Source: an uncultured Acinetobacter sp. | GTDB taxonomy: Bacteria; Pseudomonadota; Gammaproteobacteria; Pseudomonadales; Moraxellaceae | NCBI GenBank assembly: GCA_900771065.1 | Contig: CAAGMP010000213.1 | Span: 1-5,975 of the forward strand | Reading direction: 5' to 3' | Length of the DNA: 5,975 nucleotides | Part shown: one piece after another, positions 1 through 4,520 of the stretch | How positions within the stretch are numbered: position 1 is the stretch's first letter | Layout of the letters: each line of letters opens with the position of its first letter | Program-made: the position numbers and the translations under genes | Notes under the pieces: model-generated | What the model saw: only the letters and a program-made list of their open reading frames with translations | Database searches by the model: none | What the model was told of the DNA's origin: nothing

Positions 1-831
1 GAATTCTTTGTCTACGTATTCATCTTTAACGATTGGAACCGCACGACCTGTAATTGGTAGGATGATGTTTTGACCTACCAAGTGTGCATAGCGTTCATCA
101 TCAAGCGCAACAGCAACGGCTGTATCACCTAATAAAGTTTCAGGACGAGTGGTTGCTACAACGATGTGATCTTTACCATCGTGTGTACGAAGAGATTTGT
201 CTTCAAAGAAATATTTGAAGTGCCAGAGTGAGCCTGCTTCTTCTTTATCAGACTCAACTTCTAAATCAGAAAGGGCAGTTTGTAATTTAGGATCCCAGTT
301 AACTAAGCGTTTACCACGGTAGATCAAGCCATCTTCATGTAGTTTAACAAACACTTCTTTAACCGCATTTGATAAACCTTCATCCATAGTAAAACGTTCA
401 CGTGACCAATCTACTGATGAACCTAAACGACGGATTTGACGGGTAATATTACCGCCAGATTGTTCTTTCCATTCCCAGACTTTTTCTAGGAATTTTTCAC
501 GACCTAAGTCATGACGGCTTACACCTTGAGCACCCAACTGACGTTCAACAACCATTTGCGTTGCAATCCCTGCGTGGTCAGTCCCCGGTTGCCAAAGTGT
601 ATTTTTACCAGACATACGGTTATAACGCGTTAAGGCATCCATGATGGCATTGTTAAAACCATGCCCCATGTGCAAGCTACCTGTAACGTTTGGTGGTGGA
701 ATCATGATACAAAATGATTCACCTTGTTGAGATGGCTTAAAATAGCCACGCTCTTCCCAAGTTTGGTACCATTTTTTTTCAATTTCGGTTGGATCGTAAG
801 TGGTTGCAATATTTTGCGCTGAATTGGTCAT
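1..831 (-). CDS. valS: Valine--tRNA ligase (ValS), N-terminal part, cut by the window edge
   Basis: Cytoplasmic class I aminoacyl-tRNA synthetase that charges tRNA-Val with valine using ATP and edits mischarged threonine. The 277 codons present begin MTNSAQNIATTYDPTEIEKK and run off the left edge in frame, with no stop codon. The class I HIGH signature is seen as HMGH at residues 54-57, preceded by PPPNVTGSL. Further on are GTDHAGIATQ of the catalytic core and, in the last third, VVATTRPETLLGDTAVAV (inserted editing domain, CP1) and LPITGRAVPIV. The family is usually about 950 residues, so under a third is present; the KMSKS loop and anticodon-binding domain lie outside. The ATG at 829-831 is chosen because the family's N-terminal YDP..IE.KWY pattern follows directly. 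No clear Shine-Dalgarno sequence precedes it; the leader is A/T-rich. The gene lies 66 bp downstream of selO on the same strand, with no visible terminator between them. Confidence 0.97.
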   Translation of the reverse strand, partial: MTNSAQNIATTYDPTEIEKKWYQTWEERGYFKPSQQGESFCIMIPPPNVTGSLHMGHGFNNAIMDALTRYNRMSGKNTLWQPGTDHAGIATQMVVERQLGAQGVSRHDLGREKFLEKVWEWKEQSGGNITRQIRRLGSSVDWSRERFTMDEGLSNAVKEVFVKLHEDGLIYRGKRLVNWDPKLQTALSDLEVESDKEEAGSLWHFKYFFEDKSLRTHDGKDHIVVATTRPETLLGDTAVAVALDDERYAHLVGQNIILPITGRAVPIVKDEYVDKEF

Positions 832-860
832 AACATTAAAAAATAGTCAAATTTGTCTTT

Positions 861-869
861 ATTGTAGCA
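861..869 (-). promoter_or_regulatory. Possible extended -10 promoter for valS
   Basis: On the minus strand the gap between selO and valS reads TGC-TACAAT, an extended -10 element (TGn plus a hexamer with five of six consensus bases). It would start transcription near 854 and give a leader of about 23 nt before the valS ATG. No convincing -35 hexamer lies 17 bp upstream, which extended -10 promoters can tolerate. valS could also be reached by read-through from selO. This is a visual match only. Confidence 0.35.
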
Positions 870-897
870 AAAAATAAAAATGATAGTGACGCATTGT

Positions 898-2343
898 TTA
901 AGATGAACAACTAATCATGATTTCAGCTTCATCTTTTGGTAAAGGTGCTAAATCTGCTGCATGTTCCAATTGAGTTTGTTTTGAATAAGGTTGGCTTAGC
1001 AATTGAAATAAGCGCTCCACTTCGGAAAAATCATTTTGTTCTGCTAATTCAATTGCTTTTTGCGCCATGTGATTGCGTAAAATATAATGCGGATTGACTT
1101 GCTGCATGCCCAATTGTAGTTCTTCAAGATCTTGGTTTGTACGAATGGCATGATATTGCGTTAAAAAATCTTCAAAAGCATTTCGATCAACACATTGATC
1201 TAAAATTTGTTCATGGTGTTGATTTTGCAATAAAATAAAGCTTTGGCTGTAATCGAGTTGTTCTTTTTGTAAAATACGTGAAAATTGTAATGCGCAGTCA
1301 AAACTATCATGATGAAAATGTGGTAAGCCGACTTTTTGACACAAACCTAAGCGATAATGTTCTAAAAAAACCGTTTCAAAACTTGTTAAAATTTGTTCAA
1401 GTTGTTGTTTCCACCAAGTGACATCGCTATTTTTAGGGCAAAGCTGAATGAGTTGACTAAGCCAAATCCATAAATTCCAATGCGCAACACTAGGTTGTTG
1501 TTGGAAAACATAACGTCCTTGAGCATCAGAATGATTATTGATTTTGTTCGGGCGAAAGCGTTCCATAAAGGCGTATGGACCAAAATCTAAAGTTGAACCT
1601 GTAATATTTAAATTGTCAGTATTCATTACGCCGTGTGAAAATCCAATTAGTTGCCATTGCGCAATTAAAATGGCATTGCGTTCAACTACTTTTTTTGCAA
1701 AAGCTAAAATAGGTTGTTCTGCATTGAGGCATTCAGGAAAATGCCATTCAATACATTTTTGGGTAAATTCAGCCAAAATTTCAGGTTGATAACGATTAAT
1801 CCATTCAAAATGCCCTAAACGAATATGACAATCTGAACTGCGTAATAACATAGCAGCATATTCAAATTGTTCACGCTGTACTTTTTGAGCAGAATAAGTA
1901 AAACCAACGGCATTGCTAGATGGAATATTTAAACAATTTAATGCATGACCTGCTAAATATTCACGAATGACTGAACGTAAAACGGCGCGACCATCACCCA
2001 TGCGTGAATAAGGTGTTTTGCCTGCGCCTTTTAAATGTAAATCTATGGTTTGATTGTTTTTATTTAGAATTTGTGCAATTAATAAACCACGACCATCACC
2101 CAATTGACCCGCCCATTGTCCAAACTGATGTCCTGCATAAACCATGGCGAGTGGTTCAAATTCGCTAAAGGTTTTTTGTCCGCTACAAATTTCGACCCAC
2201 ATAGCTTTTTCTTCTGCTGACCATTGTAATTGATCTGCTAGCGCTGCATTGAAATGTCCCGCTTGTGGCTGATTTAAAACGCGAGGCGCTTGATGATGAT
2301 ATAAACAGTTCGGTAAGGTGTTGTAGCGGGCATTAAAAATCAC
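898..2343 (-). CDS. selO: Protein adenylyltransferase SelO (YdiU/UPF0061 family)
   Basis: Pseudokinase-fold enzyme that transfers AMP from ATP to Ser/Thr/Tyr of target proteins (AMPylation); in E. coli it is linked to the oxidative stress response. The 481 residues match the usual bacterial length. Visible motifs in order: YAGHQFGQWAGQLGDGRG (69-86), LKGAGKTPYSRMGDGRAVLR (104-123), LLRSS (166-170), IRLGHFE (174-180), HGVMNTDN (237-244) and LDFGP (252-256). By spacing against the P. syringae enzyme as I recall it, K105, D117, R168, R175, D243, N244 and D253 are the nucleotide, metal and catalytic residues, and all are present. The protein ends Cys-Ser-Ser, where human SELENOO has selenocysteine-Ser-Ser. 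The E. coli partner cysteine in the ICNHSD segment is Asn269 here (INNHSD). The start is GTG at 2341-2343: AAGGAA stands 6 nt upstream, an in-frame TGA lies 9 codons upstream, and the first internal Met is residue 48, too far in. It follows the desaturase gene by 47 bp, with a terminator between them. Confidence 0.96.
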   Translation of the reverse strand: MIFNARYNTLPNCLYHHQAPRVLNQPQAGHFNAALADQLQWSAEEKAMWVEICSGQKTFSEFEPLAMVYAGHQFGQWAGQLGDGRGLLIAQILNKNNQTIDLHLKGAGKTPYSRMGDGRAVLRSVIREYLAGHALNCLNIPSSNAVGFTYSAQKVQREQFEYAAMLLRSSDCHIRLGHFEWINRYQPEILAEFTQKCIEWHFPECLNAEQPILAFAKKVVERNAILIAQWQLIGFSHGVMNTDNLNITGSTLDFGPYAFMERFRPNKINNHSDAQGRYVFQQQPSVAHWNLWIWLSQLIQLCPKNSDVTWWKQQLEQILTSFETVFLEHYRLGLCQKVGLPHFHHDSFDCALQFSRILQKEQLDYSQSFILLQNQHHEQILDQCVDRNAFEDFLTQYHAIRTNQDLEELQLGMQQVNPHYILRNHMAQKAIELAEQNDFSEVERLFQLLSQPYSKQTQLEHAADLAPLPKDEAEIMISCSS

Positions 2344-2349
2344 AGAAAG

Positions 2350-2355
2350 TTCCTT
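2350..2355 (-). promoter_or_regulatory. Ribosome binding site that fixes the GTG start of selO
   Basis: The minus strand reads AAGGAA, then 6 nt (CTTTCT), then GTG. The good Shine-Dalgarno match and normal spacing support the rare GTG start. The site begins only 2 nt after the T-run of the terminator hairpin at 2358-2385. Confidence 0.8.
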
Positions 2356-2357
2356 AT

Positions 2358-2385
2358 AAAAAAAGCTTCAGAAAACTGAAGCTTT
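2358..2385 (-). terminator. Intrinsic terminator of the desaturase gene, directly before selO
   Basis: The minus strand reads AAAGCTTCAG, TTTT loop, CTGAAGCTTT, a perfect 10-bp stem (2376-2385 with 2362-2371), followed by more T to give a run of seven T in total (2364-2358). It begins 5 nt after the desaturase TAA. This is a typical rho-independent terminator for leftward transcription. On the plus strand the stem is not followed by a T-run, so it is not clearly bidirectional. Its 3' end lies 14 nt from the selO GTG, so it may also act as an attenuator for selO. Confidence 0.85.
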
Positions 2386-2390
2386 AATCA

Positions 2391-3557
2391 TTATTCAGAA
2401 GCTGGACTTTTTTTCAAGTTTCGAATCAGAATATTTAAACTATTACTGTGATGGTTTAAGCGTTGCTCAACTAATTGAAAATCAACTTTGAGTTGTGCAT
2501 CCATTTTTTGGATTTTTTCGCTCATTGAAGATTTTTTTGCTTGAATTTCTTGCTCTTTTAATTTTGCCCAATCATTTAAAGTTTGTGTAAATGCATCGTA
2601 TTCTTTAGCAAGTTGTTCTTTCATGCTTGCAATATCTTCACTAACATTTAAACCATAAATTGCTAAATCTTGTTCGGCATATTTAAAACGCATCGCAAGT
2701 TCGGCTTTTTTAATGTTGAAGCTTGGAATACGACGTAAATTTTTCGCTAAACCCAGTTTAGAACAAGTCCAAATTAACCATTTTGTTGGATCATATTGCC
2801 ACCATTTTACCCCATTACGATAATCGTATTGGAAAATATGATGATAGTTATGATAACCCTCGCCCCATGTGGCAATCGCTAACCAAAAATTATCGCGTGC
2901 TGTATTTTCATCTGTATACGGACGACTGCCCCACATATGACACAACGAATTGATAAAGAACGTTACATGATGGCTTAAAATTAAGCGAACTAATCCACCT
3001 AACAATAAAACACCCCAAACATCGCCAACTGCCCAACCAATTGGTAATAAAATGGCTGCATGCACAATGACCACTAATGGCATATAATATTTGTGTTGGA
3101 ACATCACCAATTTGTCATTCAGTAAATCGGGTGCATTTTTATAGTTAGGTTCAGCTGCAGGATAATCGCGTAGCATCCAACCAAGATGTGCATACCAAAA
3201 ACCATTGTTGATGGAATATGGGTCTTTTTCAATATCATCGACATGACGGTGATGGGTACGGTGTCCCGATCCCCAATATAAAATACTGTTTTGTACCGCA
3301 AATGTTCCCATAATCATGAGAATAATTTTTAAAGGTAAGGTTGCTTCATAAGCACGATGTGCCCATAAACGGTGATAGCCTGCGGTGATACCTAAACTAC
3401 TGACACCAAGCAACACAAACATACTGACCCAAGCAGCAAGGCTAAAATCATGTTGATAGGCGTATAACGGAATAACGATGACTGCAACAATGGGTAAAAA
3501 AACCAAAGCGAAAACAGCCACCCAATTCATTGGGGCTTTTGGTAGGGGAGTAGTCAT
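2391..3557 (-). CDS. Membrane fatty-acid (acyl-CoA type, delta-9) desaturase
   Basis: Di-iron integral membrane enzyme that uses O2 and electrons from a reductase partner to place a cis double bond in a saturated acyl chain, which raises membrane fluidity. All three histidine boxes are present: HRLWAH (62-67), HRTHH (99-103) and HNYHH (236-240). NSLCH (203-207) matches the Asn-x3-His metal-ligand motif of stearoyl-CoA desaturases. Hydrophobic segments at about 11-33, 41-60, 77-93, 158-175 and 178-200 fit the four-helix family topology. After YDPTKWLIW (255-263) there is a charged tail, about residues 305-382, rich in Lys, Glu and Gln and probably helical or coiled-coil; total length is 388. 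The ATG at 3555-3557 is preceded by AGGAG 11 nt upstream, a slightly long spacing, and by a second GGAG touching the ATG. It is probably monocistronic, with a terminator upstream (3874-3911) and one at its own end. It resembles DesA-type enzymes, but I cannot assign a des letter; substrate and regiospecificity are inferred from the family. Confidence 0.93.
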   Translation of the reverse strand: MTTPLPKAPMNWVAVFALVFLPIVAVIVIPLYAYQHDFSLAAWVSMFVLLGVSSLGITAGYHRLWAHRAYEATLPLKIILMIMGTFAVQNSILYWGSGHRTHHRHVDDIEKDPYSINNGFWYAHLGWMLRDYPAAEPNYKNAPDLLNDKLVMFQHKYYMPLVVIVHAAILLPIGWAVGDVWGVLLLGGLVRLILSHHVTFFINSLCHMWGSRPYTDENTARDNFWLAIATWGEGYHNYHHIFQYDYRNGVKWWQYDPTKWLIWTCSKLGLAKNLRRIPSFNIKKAELAMRFKYAEQDLAIYGLNVSEDIASMKEQLAKEYDAFTQTLNDWAKLKEQEIQAKKSSMSEKIQKMDAQLKVDFQLVEQRLNHHSNSLNILIRNLKKSPASE

Positions 3558-3568
3558 CTCCGATTAAA

Positions 3569-3573
3569 CTCCT
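3569..3573 (-). promoter_or_regulatory. Desaturase Shine-Dalgarno sequence with possible masking pairs
   Basis: AGGAG on the minus strand lies 11 nt before the desaturase ATG. GGAG here can pair with CTCC at 3583-3586 upstream in the leader. Alternatively GGAGT can pair with ACTCC at 3547-3551, inside codons 3 and 4. A second GGAG (3558-3561) abuts the ATG and is too close to serve it. The pairings are short (4-5 bp), so masking is only a possibility. Confidence 0.5.
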
Positions 3574-3599
3574 AGACAATTTGGAGGTGCCTATAAAAC

Positions 3600-3620
3600 T
3601 GGAATGGAAAAGTCATTCCA
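3600..3620. repeat. Perfect inverted repeat in the desaturase leader
   Basis: TGGAATG and CATTCCA are separated by 7 nt (GAAAAGT on the plus strand). The repeat lies 43-63 bp before the desaturase start codon, at about +10 to +30 if the -10 candidate at 3637-3642 is right. It could be an operator for a dimeric repressor or a small mRNA stem-loop. It does not resemble the FabR or DesT sites that I can recall. No T-run follows on either strand, so it is not a terminator. Confidence 0.5.
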
Positions 3621-3636
3621 ATGGTCAATTTTTAAC

Positions 3637-3645
3637 ATTTTAGCA
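3637..3645 (-). promoter_or_regulatory. Possible extended -10 promoter of the desaturase gene
   Basis: The minus strand reads TGC-TAAAAT, a TGn extension plus a hexamer with five of six matches to TATAAT. The start site would be near 3630, giving a leader of about 73 nt. The 17-bp upstream position holds only AATTAC, so there is no good -35 box. This is the best candidate seen in the gap, but in such A/T-rich DNA chance matches are common. Confidence 0.4.
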
Positions 3646-3833
3646 CAGTTCATTACAGAGTAATTAACATAATTGTACAGTTGTATTTTTTTAAATGTTT
3701 TATTTTTGATGATATTTAAACTCATCTTTTCTTTTTTATTTTTAAGGTTAAATCATGGATATGCTGTTAATTTAATTGATCATTGTATTTGTGCTCAATG
3801 GTAGTTTGAAGCAATGTGCAGCATATTAAAATA

Positions 3834-3870
3834 AGGCAAATATTGGCGAATTCATTCAATTAATTTGCCT
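3834..3870 (-). repeat. Second hairpin behind the adenosyltransferase gene, possible backup terminator
   Basis: AGGCAAAT (3834-3841) and ATTTGCCT (3863-3870) are perfect 8-bp arms. The stem continues with ATTG (3842-3845) pairing CAAT (3857-3860) across a 2-nt bulge, giving about 12 bp around an 11-nt loop. In the leftward direction it is followed by TATTTTAATAT, which is U-rich but interrupted. It sits 3 nt beyond the T-run of the first terminator, so a tandem terminator is plausible. Confidence 0.45.
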
Positions 3871-3873
3871 GTT

Positions 3874-3911
3874 AAAAAAATAAAGCAACTGAAAGTTCAA
3901 TTGCTTTATTT
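3874..3911 (-). terminator. Intrinsic terminator of the btuB-adenosyltransferase unit
   Basis: An 11-bp perfect stem pairs 3878-3888 with 3901-3911 (core AATAAAGCAA / TTGCTTTATT), around a 12-nt loop that can itself form GAA/TTC pairs. On the minus strand the stem is followed by T, giving a run of seven T (3880-3874). It begins 6 nt after the TAA at 3918-3920. The stem is A/T-rich with only two G-C pairs, but its length and the T-run make it a good leftward terminator. Confidence 0.8.
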
Positions 3912-3917
3912 AAAAAA

Positions 3918-4496
3918 TTAAATGCTATCGTTAATATTTTTTTGCCATAAAACTTCTTCACCTTGTGTTTCACGTTGTAACTTACGTGAAGCAACGAATA
4001 ACCAATCTGACAAGCGATTGAGTAATTGTAAAGATGTGGTTTGAATATTTTGATCACGATTTTGTAATGCCATTAAGCTGCGTTCTGCACGACGACAAAT
4101 CGCGCGTGCCTGATGTGCATAACTACAAGTTAAGTGACCTGATGGTAAAATAAAATCTTTTAACATCGGTAAAGATTCATTCATTTCATCAATACTTTTT
4201 TCCAAATATTCAATGGCAATATTTTGCACTAAATTAAAGTTCGGAATACAAACTTCACCACCTAAGTCAAATAACCAATGCTGAATTAAACTTAACGATT
4301 TATCCCAAGTGGCTTTAGTTTCTAATTCACAGGCTTGAATGTGTGAACGTAATACGCCAATGGCAGCATTGAGTTCATCAACATCACCCAAAGTTTGAAT
4401 ACGTAAATCATCTTTAGCAACACGTGAGCCATCACCCAAACCCGTTGTGCCTGTGTCGCCTGTGCGAGTATAAATTTTACTTAAACGGTGTCCCAT
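3918..4496 (-). CDS. pduO: PduO-type ATP:cob(I)alamin adenosyltransferase
   Basis: Transfers the 5'-deoxyadenosyl group of ATP to cob(I)alamin or a related corrinoid to make the coenzyme form of B12; cytoplasmic, a trimer in this family. The 192 residues cover the whole single-domain protein. The N-terminal ATP loop is TRTGDTGTT (10-18), followed by LGDGSRVAKDD (20-30). GDVDELNAAIG (37-47), LFDLGGEVC (75-83), FILPSGH (115-121), RAICRRAER (131-139) and LNRLSDWLF (159-167) are family signatures. R131, R135, R136, E138 and R139 line up with human MMAB residues R186, R190, R191, E193 and R194, known from disease variants. It is not the unrelated CobA/CobO P-loop type, although such genes are often labelled cobO. 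The C-terminal DUF336 part of Salmonella PduO is absent, as in MMAB. The ATG at 4494-4496 has a weak AGAG 6 nt upstream. It lies 24 nt after the BtuB-type receptor gene and probably shares its transcript. Confidence 0.95.
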   Translation of the reverse strand: MGHRLSKIYTRTGDTGTTGLGDGSRVAKDDLRIQTLGDVDELNAAIGVLRSHIQACELETKATWDKSLSLIQHWLFDLGGEVCIPNFNLVQNIAIEYLEKSIDEMNESLPMLKDFILPSGHLTCSYAHQARAICRRAERSLMALQNRDQNIQTTSLQLLNRLSDWLFVASRKLQRETQGEEVLWQKNINDSI

Positions 4497-4520
4497 AAAT
4501 CACTCTGTTCTATGTGGATA

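Larger units (their letters stand above)
3558..3917. other. Gene-free gap: desaturase leader and promoter plus upstream terminators
   Basis: This 360-bp very AT-rich stretch has no credible coding sequence on either strand; the few ATGs open only very short frames. From the desaturase side it holds a leader of about 73 nt with the Shine-Dalgarno sequence, a 7-bp inverted repeat (3600-3620), an extended -10 candidate (3637-3645), about 190 bp of A/T-rich DNA in which I recognise nothing (3646-3833), and two hairpins behind the adenosyltransferase gene (3834-3870 and 3874-3911). Confidence 0.75.

Noticed and set aside
832..897. Terminator between selO and valS
   Set aside because: The T-rich stretch after the selO stop has no stem before it on the minus strand, so it does not look like an intrinsic terminator.
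898..909. Selenocysteine at the SelO C-terminus
   Set aside because: The codon is an ordinary cysteine codon and the stop is TAA, so no UGA recoding is involved.
1538..1789. Plus-strand open frame of 83 codons
   Set aside because: It lies wholly inside selO on the opposite strand, has no recognisable protein features, and selO is conserved along its whole length there.
3721..3833. Possible small gene or sRNA in the A/T-rich middle of the 360-bp gap
   Set aside because: Only very short frames (for example ATG GAT ATG CTG TTA ATT TAA) without a ribosome site, and no recognisable promoter and terminator pair.
3872..4057. Minus-strand open frame of 61 codons overlapping the adenosyltransferase 3' end
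   Set aside because: It is in another frame of a well-supported gene and runs through the terminator hairpin; no family resemblance.
1990..4440. The same short string (CCATCACCCA-like) near 1990, 2093 and 4430
   Set aside because: Each copy encodes a Gly-Asp-Gly-Arg/Ser motif (two in SelO, one in the adenosyltransferase). It reflects similar protein motifs and codon use, not a DNA repeat.
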